From Scylla paramamosain (Eukaryota > Arthropoda > Malacostraca > Decapoda > Portunidae), in the NCBI RefSeq assembly GCF_035594125.1, contig NW_026973704.1, positions 510,001 to 574,000 on the forward strand: a stretch of DNA of 64,000 nt, given 5' to 3'. Made by a program: the position numbers and the translations under genes. Shown here piece after piece: positions 12,673-27,063 of the stretch. The stretch's first letter is position 1. Each line of letters begins with the position of its first letter. The notes under the pieces were generated by a model. The model saw only the letters and a program-made list of their open reading frames with translations, made no database searches and had not been told where the DNA came from.

Positions 12673-14866
12673 CAGTGAAAAGTATATCCAGAAATGTCCT
12701 GTGAAGTTACCTGAATTATTAACGTTTTTGTGCCACTTTTAAAAGGCTTACTAGGGAGAACAAAAGCTGCCTTCATTATTAACAAGACGAGACGCTGAGC
12801 TGCAAAGGGGCTTACGTTAACGTTCTTTGATGTGACCGTGAGGCTTAGTACTGGTGGGCTGGCCTGGTCGGAGGTGTGCTGGGCCGTCTAGTCTTGGCTG
12901 GGCTGGACTGTGCTGGTCTGGACTGAACTGAAGTACTGTGATTTGGGCTAAACATGCATCCACTGGTCTCGTCTTCACGGGGACTAACCTGGTGTCTGAT
13001 TTAAGTTACTTTGGTTTGCTGTGGATTAGGTTAGTCTGGTCTGGAGGGAGCTCGATTAGTGGTATTGTGGTCTAGTCTGGTCTGATCTGGCTACATTACA
13101 AAAATGGGAACGGAATATTTTGCGTAGGGGAGAGAAATGGCCCCTCATGGAATCGGAAAGGACGCCATCGATCCTCAAACGCCGCGTGTGCATGCTGGGG
13201 GTGATTTTTAACCCGCCGCCACCGAAGCACCACAGCGGCCATCCTTCAATGCCTCAAAGTGCGCCGCTGGATTCCATTTATGTGAGAGCCGCGCGGCATT
13301 AGTGCGCCGCGCCAGTAACACCCTCCCTGCCTCGCCACTATCACGATGAACGAAGCTTCGCACACTTCCCGTGACTGTCCGCGTTCCTCATAAATACACC
13401 AGCGTGACCAGACTAAGTGCTGCGCTTTGACGGCAACTCAAGAGGACCTTGCCACTGCTTAGAGTTTAATGACCTCCTTTTGCAACGTCAATAAAAAAAA
13501 GCTACACATCAGTTCGCTCTATCTTCTGTTTCCCTGACACACTTTTAGCATGTGGAGAATTGATTGGAAGACTGTTCCTTACACGTGTCAGAGAAGTGTG
13601 GCGGTGGAAGGTTTAAGGCACAGAGAAAGCTGGGTCTTGTCATCTTTAAGTCAAGGAGTGAGCTGGGGCGCCGCTCTGGAGGGAACTCTTGTGTATGTCT
13701 GTGATGTGTGTGTGTGTGTGTGTGTGTGTGTGGGGCAGTAGCAACAGTAGTAGATTTGACTCGTTTCGTGAGAAAAAAATAAAAATAAATAAAAGACGAA
13801 AGAAGAGTGACTTGTTCTATCCTGACGTGGGTTATTGCTTTCACTTTCTTCTGAATTATGTTTTGAAATCGTGAATGCAAATGTGTGTGTGTGTGTGTGT
13901 GTGTGGATAGGTATTACATAGACTGTCACGTTTTGTAAATCACGTGGGAAGCGTGGGAAGCGACGGAAACAAAAAAAAAAAAATATAACCTCACTCAGAA
14001 AAAAAAAAAAAAACTGTTATAAGCACAGAGAGAGGAGCGTTGATGGAGCGTGCGGGAAGGAAAGATTGAAATGAAAACAAAGAAGAAAAAAAGAATTGAG
14101 GCAGTGATGGATAAACGAAAGGAGAGTGACGCCTGGCTTGGGAAGTTCGAGGTCATGGTGAGTGTAAACACAACCCAACACGAAGACAAACACACGACAA
14201 AAGAAGACGACTCCCCTGCTCGGTGCGGAATGCTGTGGTTCTGGAGCCTCGCAGCACAGATCGTGGCGGCGCGTGTGTGTCAAGACTTACCAAGTACACA
14301 AAATTATTCTTACTCTCATGAACGCTTAATTCAAGAAAAATATAGAGTGATTCTATCAGTTTCGGAATAGCTGGCAAGCCTGGCTGTCTGAAACGTCACG
14401 AAGGCGTGTTGCGCATCACATCGGGATTCGAATCTTTGAGTCGTTGACCACAGATATCAGATACAAAGTGGACGTCAGCCAACCTCCGGCATTCCATAGC
14501 CATTCATCATGGAGACTTCGCAAGACACGCGTGTTGGTATTGTTACTTTGCATCTTGAGGGACTCAAATGCAGAAATTTCGAGACGCTTAGGTGTACCGA
14601 CACCCTGCAGGGCTACCAGTGCATCTCTCTCTTAAACAATATTTCCAGTATTTTTTCGTTCGTTGAGTCAAAATGACACGGGTAATTTTAGTAAGAATAT
14701 TTTTCTGTATGACTGTACGTCTGGAAAAAAAATATATACATAATTAAGGCGTGGAGATGGAAGAAAAATATACATAATTAAGGCGTGGAAATGTAAGGGG
14801 ACGGGAAAGATAGATGAGGGAAAAAGGCACAGCTATCCTGTAATGAGAATTGATCTAAGGTCTGAG

Positions 14867-14900
<34 letters not shown>

Positions 14901-15723
14901 ATGTTCTTTCCTTCCTTCCTCCATGCCGGTGGAGTGTTGAGTGTTGTGTGGTTCATGAGGGAGCTGGACAGGACAGCAGCGGCAGGGAAGGGGGCGCGGC
15001 AGGGAGGGAAGGGGGCGACGGACGGCAGGGGAGGGTCTTGAGACATCGCAGGCAAATTAGCCGTCCAGTTTTTCCGCTCCTGCCACCCGCGCCTTTGATC
15101 AGCACCATTATTCTGCCATCTTGTCTTGCCAGTTAATCTTGGGGCGTCTTTCATCACTGAGGGACGCGCCGCCCTTGCCGAGCTGATGGGGTGATGGGTA
15201 GGGAGGTGATGGGATGATGGGTGGACAGGTGTTGGGTGGTGGGTGATAGACAGACAGGTGATGGGGTGCAGGGTGATGGGTTACAGCATGCAGCCGTCGC
15301 TACCGTTCATATTCTTTATAACTTTTATTTTCTATTTTTTCTCGTCTTCTTTCTTGTGACTCTCCCCATTTATCTCACCTGTACACCTTATCTCACCTGT
15401 ACAAATCATCTACCGTACCTTACTTGATTGATTAACCTTATTATCGTCTCCTCCATCTTTACTTCTCTGTATTCGTGTCGCGTCGTGTATCTACTCATGT
15501 ATTTGCTTATAATTATGTTTCTTGCTGTATCTGTAAACACACCACCAATAAAACTGAGCGGGGAGTCTTGCTCGAAGCTGTGCAGTGTGTCCTTGCAAGC
15601 CGCGCCGCCGCAAGTCGCCCTGGCTGAGCGGGACAAGACGCGGCCCAAGGAAGCGAGTTAGCCGAGTATCGCGGGATCCATCTCGGCCACGTCCTGCTTG
15701 TTTGTCTTGATCTTGCGCGGTGC

Positions 15724-15804
<81 letters not shown>
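15724..15804. repeat. (GA)n tract
   Basis: Eighty bases of GA. 16230-17350 is complex AT-rich DNA with no gene seen. Confidence 0.95.
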
Positions 15805-15806
<2 letters not shown>

Positions 15807-16030
15807 CCACCTTTAAAGAACGTGGTGATGACAAGAGTTCACACAGGAATATTGTATCAGGGGAGGAGTCTTGCACATCTTAGCTCAGTGACAGCGAGGG
15901 GAGAGGAGGGCGAGCTACAGCTGGGAGAAGCGAGTGGAGGGGGGCGAGGGAGCTGTCAGCAATGTCAGAGGTTACGGAGGAGGGATAAAAGGTGAGAGGC
16001 GTGAGTTAAGAGGCCTTTCCCTGTCTTAGG

Positions 16031-16228
16031 CCTGAAACGCTTCCCTCTCTCATCACAACTGTTTTCAAAGGTCACAGAGGTCATTAGCCGAATATTGAAG
16101 AGTGATTCCCCAGTTGATAATGTAGAAATCTTGTTAATCTATTACGAGAATCATAAAAAAATAAAAGATAGAAAATCCTCAATTTCATGTAGAGCCTATT
16201 GAAAGCTTATTGAAAATAGTGGAGTTTC
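16031..16228 (+). repeat. Dispersed repeat with shared open frame, copy A
   Basis: This stretch aligns without gaps for about 100 bases, then more loosely, with 52991-53170 in the same orientation. Both contain CCTGAAACGC, TTTTCAAAGG, GATTAGCC or CATTAGCC, and GACGTAGAAAT or AATGTAGAAAT. Both keep the same frame open. Here it reads LKRFPLSSQLFSKVTEVIS; the other copy reads LKRFALSPRLFSKATEMIS. The sequence CTTTCCCTGTCTTAG just upstream could be a splice acceptor. It may be an old transposon fragment or a duplicated exon; I do not recognise the protein. Confidence 0.6.
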
Positions 16229-17358
16229 TGGCAGAAATGTCTCATAATTCTGGTTTTAGTATGTTACCAAAGGTTTGAGGTGCCGTGTCCTGTCCTTTTT
16301 CGCAAATAAAATCTTAAAGAGAGCGTCGGATGAGGATGCTGTTTTGGCAGTGAATGTTTGATACCCCGAGCTGACTGGCAAAAATATGCTTTAGTCTCGT
16401 ATCTTCATAATAGAGGCAATGTAAACTTGCTAAAATTTACGAGTACAGGCACTGGCAGCGAGACTAGATGTCGTCATGATAGATACCCCGCCCACTCATC
16501 CTTTTGTGGCATCGATGTGAGGTTAAGTAGGACCTGAGACCAATCACCCATCCAACTAGCATTTCTATCGTTTTGCCTCACGCACACACACACACACACA
16601 CAGTATCCTTGGCGCCCAGTCCCCCCGAGCCTGACACAGATAAGCCGAAGGTAACAATTTTCCGTCTCTCCCTGTCAGTATTTAGCATAATTTCTAGGGT
16701 TTTCCAGGTGTTTCCAGGTGTTTTCCTAGACTCCTATGCGGAGTAGGGGGTGGTGGAGGGGAGATTTGGAGTATGAGGGGTATGGAAGAGGAGGAGGAGT
16801 TACGGAAAGGAAAAGACGAGGAAAAAAAAAAAACTTTTCGGCAACATATTATTATTTTCCTGTTATTGATGGAGTTGTCATTGTTTTGATATTTAATTTA
16901 TTAATAGAAAGACATACTAAATTATAAAATATAATAAGATCTGTTCTAGCTGTGCTTTTGTTTGTCGACAAAATAACAACTTCGTCACTTTATTTAATTT
17001 CACTTTTTCTTACCGGCACGCGCAGGTTTGCATTGGTATTTCATTTAAGACTTAGAAAAAATGTAAGAAACATGTACCAAATAATAATATCCAACAAGAA
17101 TTAGTGTTTTCTTTATTTATCTAGCAAGTAAATTTTTTTTGTATTTATAATCTGTAATATAATCTAGTCTGGCTGTGTTTCCTTTCTCGATATTATTGTG
17201 TTTTTGTGGTACCGTTCGTAAAAGTTACAGATTGTTTTTTTTTAGTTTTCGTTATTATTACTGAGTTCGGTAATGTTTTTATATTTTGTGTATTAGTTAA
17301 AGTAAAGGGTAAGTCAGAAAATGTAGTCTTCTTTCTTTTCGCGATTTTCAAAATGAAT

Positions 17359-17550
17359 TGCGTTACGTAAATATAAGCCCCGAGACGGCCATTTTCCCTG
17401 CCTCCCTCTCTGTCTGTACATCAATATTCAGCTAAACTCCCCAGTGTTTCCAGACTTGAAGTGAAGAAAAAAGAGAATTGACCACGGAAATAGATAAACA
17501 ACCCATAAAATGCCTCAAATAAGGCACTGAGTACTGCCCCGTTCAGAGCA
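17359..17550. repeat. Local direct duplication, unit 1
   Basis: This roughly 190-base unit recurs at 17752-17947. Shared blocks include ACGTAAATATAAG, CCCTGCCTCCCTC, TCTGTACATCAATATT and CTCAAATAAG, in the same order and strand. The copies are diverged, so the duplication is old. Between them lies a (GT)n tract and a palindromic GTGTGTGATTCACACAC segment near 17598-17643. Confidence 0.85.
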
Positions 17551-17696
17551 CCCACTCCGAAAACGCGACGTCATCAGACCTTCCCCCTTGGCCGCCACTG
17601 TGTGTGTGTGATTCACACACAGTGTGTGTGAATCACACACACTGCTTGTCACCCAGCAAGCCCTACGGAAAGAGCTCAGAATGATCTTCGGGTAGG

Positions 17697-17740
<44 letters not shown>

Positions 17741-17751
17741 TGTGTGTGTGT

Positions 17752-17947
17752 ATTGCGCTACGTAAATATAAGGGCTGAGAGGCAGATTTTTCCCTGCCTC
17801 CCTCCCCGTCTGTACATCAATATTTAGCTAAACTTTCGGGTGTTCTTAGATTCAGACGTGAAGGAAATCCAGAGTGAACCATGAAAATAGATAAATAATC
17901 CAAAAATGTCTCAAATAAGTTGAAGGATTGCAGGCCCGTTCATTGCA
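17752..17947. repeat. Local direct duplication, unit 2
   Basis: Second copy of the unit at 17359-17550, offset by about 394 bases. It starts directly after the (GT)n tract at 17701-17751. Confidence 0.85.
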
Positions 17948-18065
17948 GGCCATGAAAACCCTCCTTCCCCCTCCAGTTCCCTCCCCAGCCTGCTCCTCCC
18001 TGCCCCCTCCCAATCCCGTGCCTGTGTCACTGCCCACCACCTTACCTCTCCTTCCTCTGCCCTGT

Positions 18066-18102
<37 letters not shown>

Positions 18103-18132
18103 GGGATATTGTAACTTAACGGTACTAACATT

Positions 18133-18160
18133 CTCTCTCTCTCTCATCTCTCTCTACTCA

Positions 18161-18191
<31 letters not shown>

Positions 18192-18192
18192 C

Positions 18193-18241
<49 letters not shown>

Positions 18242-18501
18242 TTCTCCTCCTCCTCCTCCTCCATATACTCTTCTAACACATCCGTGACAAAATTTCTTAG
18301 CTTTTCCACACCTATTGGTGGAACTCCTCCAATTTCCTCCACCACTTCACTTTCCTCCATCTGCCCCAGACCTTCCTTCATGCCCCACCCGTCTCACCTC
18401 AGCCAGGGGGAGGCAAGGGAGGCATTGAGAAGAAGAAAAGTGAGGAAAAAGTAGAGGGAGTGAGAATATGACATGGAGGAAGGATTAGAAAGATAGACTG
18501 G

Positions 18502-18545
<44 letters not shown>

Positions 18546-18629
18546 TATGAGTGTGATAGTGTGGTGCTACTAGTAATAGTGGTATTGGTAGTAGTGGTGG
18601 TGGGTGGTGGTAGTGATCAAGAGTATGGA

Positions 18630-18710
<81 letters not shown>

Positions 18711-18716
18711 AGAGAG
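18133..18716. repeat. (CT)n compound tract, (GT)n, (GA)n compound tract
   Basis: (CT)n with interruptions 18133-18239, (GT)n 18504-18543, (GA)n with interruptions 18629-18716. The outer tracts are mutually inverted. 18717-19425 is complex DNA with no supported gene. Confidence 0.95.
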
Positions 18717-19425
18717 TCACTCAGCATATGAAAACTAGCAAATTACAGACGAGTGGTTTGGTAGTTATGTGATTTGAAGGAAGGACGCGTCACCTTGTTT
18801 TCCGCCGCACATCCCCCGAGGGTCGCGTGGCCTTGCCTGGTGCTGAGAAGAGTTTATCGTGCAGCAGACGTGAGCACATTCATGAACCTCGTGATGTCTT
18901 TTGTGGCGCTGTGATGTAAATCCGGAACATGTTTGCTCGATGTGTCACAAACGAGGGAAAACAGGTTGACCTTTGTGTTCTGTGGTGGTGTTTTTCCCCA
19001 CGGATCGCTGCAGCCACACGTGCCCTCAGTCACCGTGAGTGCCGGATGTGTGCAAGCAGCAGCAAGCAGGCGGGGGTGTGCGGCAGCCTGGTCACCAATT
19101 GTCCCACGTTGTGCTGCCAGTGCGATGTAACCTTCCATCCTTCGTGAACGTTTTAAGGCAGCGGGGCGTAAACAAAAAGAAGGTTTGTGCAGTCCAAACA
19201 TATCACTCACAAAACGTAAACATGAGGTGTCCCTCCCCTTGGGTGGGCGTGGGGTGGGTCTCCCCATCCCCGGGGTGCGTGGGGCGGGCCTCTCCATTCC
19301 GTGGGGCGTGGGTGTGGGGTGGGCCTTCCTGCATCGTCACGGGAAATATGCAAAGCAGGTCTTGTGGTATTGATAGCTGGATGTCAGGCCGGGTGCGTGC
19401 ACGTCCCTGCCGAGCTGCCCGTGGG

Positions 19426-19511
19426 GGAGGAGAAGGAGGAGGAGGAGGAGGAGGAGGAGGAGGGAGGAGGAGGAGGAGGAGGAGGAGGAGGAGGAGGAGG
19501 GAGGAGGAGGC
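19426..19511. repeat. (GGA)n tract
   Basis: GGA triplets with two GGGA interruptions. 19512-20260 and 20465-21620 are purine-rich on the plus strand with no supported gene. Confidence 0.95.
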
Positions 19512-20262
19512 AGGAGAAGGAGTTTGCATCGAATATGACAGTGTCTCTTCTTAAGTTAAAATAAGAGCATGAAGCTTCCATTGCAAGAGATAATGAAGGC
19601 AGGGCGTGGCAGGAGCGGCAGGAGTGGCGGGGGAGGACGGCGGAGGCTTCTTCCTATGCGCGCGTAGCTGTAAAATAGAGAACCTGAATATGAAGATGGC
19701 AGACAGAGTTAGATTCTGATGAACCTTGTACGGCGAAGTGTTCGATGATGCGTGTTATGTGCTGAAGACTTGAAAGGTCCGTGGAGGCGTGGCTAACAGT
19801 GCGGTGGTGGCGTGGTTAGTGCAACAAGGCTTCGTGGCGGCTGGCGTGTTGAGGTCAGTGGTGGTGATTATTAGTGTAAAGCTCCTTGCGGTGTAGCGAA
19901 TGCTGCTGGTGGTGTGGTGAACGATCTTGGCGGTGTGACGATGGTGGTGAGGTGTGGAGTGAGTCTCATCGTCAAAGGAAAGGGACAGAAAAGAAGAAAA
20001 AGATGCTGTGAAGTAGAGGACAACTTTTTCTTAGGAAATGTGTAACTTTGGCTGCGAAATATCCTCAAGAATTTGAAGATCCGTATTTTTGTCTTGTGGC
20101 GGGAAAGTGTTGAAGGAAACCAACCTGGGAAACTTTAAGGAAACTCTGGTGAGCTTGAAAGATTCCATGCCACGAAGAAAGGGAAGAACTTTCGAAGGAA
20201 ATAGATGCTGGAGACAGCTGGAAATGGAAAGAGGAAACTTGGAGTGTCTGTCAGAAAAAAAA

Positions 20263-20274
20263 TGACAGACAGAC

Positions 20275-20338
<64 letters not shown>

Positions 20339-20464
20339 TGACGGAAAGTGGTTATGAAGCTGCAGGAATAAAAGATTCGTCCGAGGGGTTGTAAAGAAAG
20401 AAGGGCAACTTTTATGAGCAATAGGGAAGGAAGAAGAGGAGGAGGAGGAGGAGGAGGAGGAGGA
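20263..20464. repeat. (GACA)n, (GA)n and (GGA)n
   Basis: (GACA)n 20263-20280, (GA)n 20281-20335, (GGA)n 20437-20464. Confidence 0.95.
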
Positions 20465-21624
20465 AGAGAGGGACTAGCGTGAGGTGAGGAAGACAGTGAG
20501 TGAGGGAGTGCCGGTTATGAGCGAAGACGACATGCACAAGTGTGAGAGGCGAGCTGAGTGTGTTTAGAGAGGAAGGCGAAGTGTGTTGAGAATGACGGAG
20601 GCGAAAAGGAGATGGCAAGGCTAAGGTTTCCCGCGGCAGAGCCTTGAGGGAGCGTTGATGGCGACCGCGGCGAGGCAGGGAAAGGCAAGTAAAGGAGGGA
20701 AGGAGAGACAAGAGTGTGAAAGTAGGAATAAAAGCGAACATAAAAGGAGTCACGCAGGAAAGCAGGAAGGAAAAGCCGCCGTGCTGTGACAAGAGTAAAA
20801 GTGTCAGCAGGTTTGTAGTGAGCAGGGAGGCATGAGATGTGTGTAGCGTAAAACTGAGCCGCGAAGGAAGAAAGGAAAGAGGAAAAGTAGGAATATGAGA
20901 TGACAGGGATGAAGTAAATAAGGAAGGTAAAAGGACATGGCCAGAGAGGAAGCTGTGAGAGAGGAGGAGGAAAATAATATTATAGTGGAGAGCAGAGTAA
21001 AGGTGACGAGAACAAGAGGGGGTATGAGCGGCAACCACACGAGGCTGATCAGGCAGCAGGAGGCGGCGTGAGAGGGAACATAAAAGTGAAGGAAGAATAA
21101 TAACAAAGAAAAAGACAGAATACCAGTAGAAAATTAGCAGATAGGCAGGATAGCAGGTAAGAAGCTGCATGTGATTCGTTATTCCTAAATGCTTGTTAAA
21201 TGTCCCCTTGTTGTGTTGCCTTGTGAAATACAGCAATTGTTCGCTGGTGAAGGAGACCCGAGGCTTGGTTGCATTCCTTGTTTGTTTGGTGTTGTGTGTA
21301 CTTGTTTGTTTTGTCCTTGAGTTAGACGCGTATTCACCACCATCACTCACCTCTCATCCCATTCTTTGTCAACACCACGCATTATTCCATACATCACCAG
21401 GCCCGCCCATCACTGCCACTACTCCTCTCATCACGTCTCACCGCCCGTGCCTCCGCCTGCCGTCACTCGGGGAGGAAAGAGGGGGAGGGTTGAGGGAGTG
21501 TTCTGGGCAATCACGTGTTGCCATATTGGAAAAGTTAGTTATTTAAGTGCAGTTAGAGAGTATAACTGGAACATTTCAACCAAAGCCTATTGTAGTGCCA
21601 GCCAGCTCTCTCTGACCGCCACGA

Positions 21625-21627
<3 letters not shown>

Positions 21628-21713
<86 letters not shown>

Positions 21714-21779
21714 ATTCTTATTAGTAAAGGCGACAGAACTTGTTGTTTTTCATTTAGAAGTTTCCTGCATCTCAGTTAT

Positions 21780-21874
<95 letters not shown>
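21628..21874. repeat. Inverted (GA)n and (CT)n pair
   Basis: (GA)n 21628-21709 and (CT)n 21780-21874, separated by about 70 bases. Confidence 0.97.
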
Positions 21875-21877
<3 letters not shown>

Positions 21878-22302
21878 GCCCACCTGCAGCCGCACATCTC
21901 CGCCGCACATCCCCACCCCGCCTCGTCCGCCACCCACCTGCACCCACACACCCCCGCCTCGGCCTCCGTGATTTGCTATAACCTGTACCTATTTTCTTTA
22001 TCCTACCGATTGCAAATGAAACTCTTAATGGCTATGTGTTGAGCGTAATAAGTGAACCTCCCTCCCTTCCTTCCCCTCTCTCCCTGAGCTCCCGCACCCT
22101 CTCCCGCCCCTCCTCCTCAGTACCGGCGTGTCATTAGCGGCCTAATGAGACAGAAACAAATGGACAAAACAAATGTCAGAATATATACCATTTAGCACGC
22201 CGCCTCAGGTTTCGTGCCCCGCCATGTTTACAGAAGTGGACCTAAAATTAATATATCTTTTTATTTATTCATTTTTTTTATTTACTTTTTTGTTTCCTGT
22301 CA

Positions 22303-22601
<299 letters not shown>

Positions 22602-23237
22602 TGTATGTGTGTGTGAAGGAAGACAATGACAGAACAAACACATAGAAATAAATCATTACAAACAAAAATAGACGCAACGTAATCCGGACAGAGAGGGGTT
22701 AGGGACAATGGAGCTGCCCTCAGAAGCCAATCTATTGAAGGGGCGGTGATGATAAAGGTAGTGGTGGTGAGGGTGCATCGGGGATTCACGGACGAGTGGA
22801 GGCTGAGTCACGAATTGGAGTGTCGGAGAGATGCAAGACAACCAGCCAGGCGAGGGGGGACAAAGGCGCCGTGAAGTTGTGGTGTTTGCAGCTCACAGGC
22901 TCTCCACTGAAATAGGAAATGGCGACTTTATTTGACGGGAGGAAAAAAGTTATAGTATGGCTTTTATAATGCTATTTTTTGAAAGGGTGGATGTGATGAT
23001 GGAAAGGAAGATGGCGGACAAACGTTCCTTGATCTTTATTTGTTACTTTCCGTAGTCTAAGTTGTTACTTTTCATATTCCTTTCACTGCAATTTCTACGC
23101 TTTATTTAAGTCAAAGCTGGCTCATCATCAGCTCGACACTCTTAATGTAACAAATATGCACACATAAAAAAAAAATACAGTAAGGCTGTACTCAGGTAGA
23201 ATATAACAACCGTGCTGATAATCCGTTTTCTTTGCAG

Positions 23238-23273
23238 GTAAGTGTGCCGTCACCTGTGTTCACGGAGGTCAAG
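23238..23273 (+). other. Candidate recursive splice site or 36-nt microexon
   Basis: CCGTTTTCTTTGCAG ending at 23237 is a good 3' splice site and is followed at once by GTAAGT, a consensus 5' splice site. This is the juxtaposed form known for recursive (ratchet) splice sites in long introns. Thirty-six bases later AAG is followed by GTAAGA at 23274, a second good donor. The 36 bases are open in phase 0 (VSVPSPVFTEVK). If joined to the candidate exon ending at 9840 (phase 2), inclusion would create an immediate stop (AA+G, then TAA), whereas recursive use would leave no residue. That fits a recursive exon, but the link is inference. Confidence 0.4.
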
Positions 23274-24578
23274 GTAAGAAGCCACTGACCCACCACTCCT
23301 GCCCGCCACTCCGTCTGCTCGCCTTCACTTGGGTTCGGTGGAGGTGTTTCATCGCCTTCGTTAAGACCTTGATTCGAGCGGAAAAGCTTTGGTCTTCCAC
23401 GAATCCATAGTAATTGCGACCCGTCTGAATTAACTAGCAGTACTTGGTTTAATTTCGAGCAATACGGCGAGGTCTGAGGTCTGTAAGGATACCTAGCGGG
23501 CAGCTCACTAGCCTATTCACGGCCAGGCAGGCAGACAGAACAACACTCATTGCCTCCTCCGGTCAGGGTCCAGAAAAGTTTGTAACGAGGGATCACTGGA
23601 GGCCGACAGGCGTTAGCAGAGTTGTCATCTGTGGTGCGTAGGGACTGGCGGAGTTCCGGTACAAACCAATGGGAAATTAAGCACGTTAGTTATCAGTCAA
23701 CAGAGTCTGAGGTGAGGAGAGGAGGGAAGGTGTGCACGTTGTGGTTGACGGCAGAGAGAGAGAGAGAGAGAGAATGGTGGGGGAAGGAGAGAATTGCCAA
23801 TATGACGTGTGGGGAAGTCTGAGAGTGTTGGATGAAAAAATATACTACAAACTACTGTGATGATGGTAATTTACTCCGAACGAGACCAAGACGACTTTAC
23901 TTAAGGAAAATTGCGGCCTATTAATGTGGAAAACTGCCAACAAACATTTGCTGAGATGAGGTGGGCGGGAGAGCCATTACCACGTGTGTGTGTGTGTGTG
24001 TGTGTGTTTCGGTTGCCATCTCGTGTCGTTGGTGCTTCGGACAATGAATCCCGTGTTTCACTTAGGCCTTGACTGCTTAAGGAGTCGGCGCAGTGTTCCC
24101 AAGTATCGTGTTAACTCCCACTACCGACAGACAGACAGACCGACAGACAGACAGTGTTGCATGTCTCACCGAGCGTCACACAAAGAGCTACGTACATGCT
24201 GCTCATTACCCTCAACTCTTATGACCATGATTTAATTAAAACAGTGAAGGTATAACATGAATCTTTAATTAAATTACTTGCTGTAAACAAGCAATCCTCC
24301 CTTGCAAGCGGTCCGCTGTAAAAACACTTAATGAGACGTGCGGCTCTTTGATGTGCTCGTAAAAACTAAACCATTGCAGTTTCATATACAAACGAACACG
24401 GCGTGTGGCGTGGACCTCCTGCAGTCACAGGCACGGCTATAAACTAGTATATAAGCGAAACGTGTCGCGCCAGACGCGCTAATACATACACGGATCACAC
24501 AACACAGCCAGCCAGCCACGCGGCAGTGTTGAACAAGCTCAAGGCAAAGCTATTCGCTTCATCATTCTCTCTCTCTTT

Positions 24579-24614
<36 letters not shown>

Positions 24615-25015
24615 AAAGGTTAGAATAATGTGAAATGTAATGAAAACCTTGCATTTAACGACGAGAGCATTTCACTGTGTGGCGACAGTTGCTCGATGAA
24701 AGTAATGAAGGAACATGAACCACAAATTAGGCAAAGTGTTAACATATTGGTGGAGACTGCTTGAGTTAGATATGAAGTAATGGAAACACGTCCGCTCGGG
24801 AGAAGCAGTTAATGCAAACTCACCCCATGAATCTGAAATCACAGGGCTGCTGCTGATGAGAAGCATTGCTTTTCATAAACACGTAGTATCATGGGAAGGA
24901 TTTGCAGCATTTTCCAGGAAGCGTGTGCTCGGTGTACTGACAGGTCGTGCTGGTGAATTAGTGACTGCCACTCTTGAATAACTTGTGCAACATGACGACA
25001 TGAGAACGTAGAAGT

Positions 25016-25779
<764 letters not shown>

Positions 25780-26397
25780 TATTTTTTCCAAGCAGACGTG
25801 TTTTAGACAGAATTGTGTAACACCTTCCACTAATTAATGCGATTAGCACGCGGGGAATCACTGTCATGCTTCACTCACAGTGCTATTCCATTTTTCCACA
25901 TTTGCTTCCTTTTTTTTTTTCAGATTTCGTTATTTTTCATCCTTGTACCTTTTTATTCATTTTTTTTCTATTTTTGTTTTAACTAATATTTCATTATCCG
26001 TATTCCTTTCTTTCTTTTCACAATTTTCCAACCAAACTCATCATGCCTACACTCCTTTCTTTCTCACCACTACCCCGCGCCCCTCATCCCTTCCGCCCTC
26101 CTGCAGCAAGCCTCTAGCAACTTTCCCCGCAGCCCACCGATGTCCACTCACGCTGATTGAGGTGCGCGCATTCCAGGCCGCTGAAGGATGGTAATGAGTG
26201 AGGGGAGGGGCGTGGGGAGGAAGAGGAGGAGTAGGAGGAGGAGAAGGTGGGGAGGATTTTTTTGAATAGTGAGCTTATCTCTTGGTCAGAGTACACCTGG
26301 CCGCGAGTTTAAGTTAAGGTCCAATTAGCATTAATCAGGTGAGGGAGATGAAGAGGGATGCCGCCTGCCGTCTTTGCTTTTAACTTTACCCCAACAC

Positions 26398-26399
<2 letters not shown>

Positions 26400-26458
<59 letters not shown>

Positions 26459-26521
26459 TTAGGGAGGTGGACAGAATAGAGATGCATCAAATCACCTGAC
26501 TAACGAGGCATAAATCAAGGT

Positions 26522-26602
<81 letters not shown>
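26400..26602. repeat. Inverted (GA)n and (CT)n pair
   Basis: (GA)n 26400-26452 and (CT)n 26527-26602. Confidence 0.95.
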
Positions 26603-26603
<1 letters not shown>

Positions 26604-26649
26604 ATTGAGGGAGAGAGAGAGACGTTTCGCTCCCACTTCCTTTGCTATA

Positions 26650-26875
26650 AGGTTTATTTTCCAATACTTCGATCATACGGTTTATTTTCCTATAACTTTC
26701 AATAATGTTGTTTTTCGGGTAGCTTTATTTATTTTCCCCTACTTCGATCATACGGTTAATTTTCCTATACTTTCCATAAGGTACATTTTCAAGTAACTAT
26801 ATTAATGTTCCCATACTTCGATCATTCAGTTTATTTTCCCTTAGCTTCCAATAAGGCTCATTCTCGAGTAATTTG
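26650..26875. repeat. Tandem repeat, about 74-bp unit, three copies
   Basis: CTTCGATCAT recurs at 26668, 26742 and 26816. Each is followed by a block like GGTTTATTTTCC, then a CTTTC-AATAAGG-like segment. Period is about 74. The array sits just after a (CT)n tract and shortly before the telomere-like array. Confidence 0.8.
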
Positions 26876-27063
26876 GTAATAAATATGCGAATAATAAAAT
26901 ATGCGAAGAAGAAACAAAGGAAAACTGGCCATGCAAAAAACGTGATTCCCTCTCTCTCGCTCTGTCTCTGCCAAGGCAGCAGGTGGTCACGAAAATACGT
27001 GCATTGCTCACATGATGGCCGCCGCACACGGCGGTGTTGTTATTTACTTGTCCTGATAGCTTA

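Noticed and set aside
14410..14460. Minus-strand GATTCGAATCCC as a tRNA B box
   Set aside because: No A box with pairing stems at the right distance; the match is mostly a short palindrome.
20412..21350. 312-codon minus-strand open frame
   Set aside because: The plus strand is purine-rich here, so the minus strand is Ser/Leu/Phe/Pro-rich and stop-poor by composition. No domain or splice logic was seen.
24438..24455. CTATAAA and TATATAAG as a core promoter
   Set aside because: No initiator at the right distance and no coding exon downstream; AT-rich motifs are common here.
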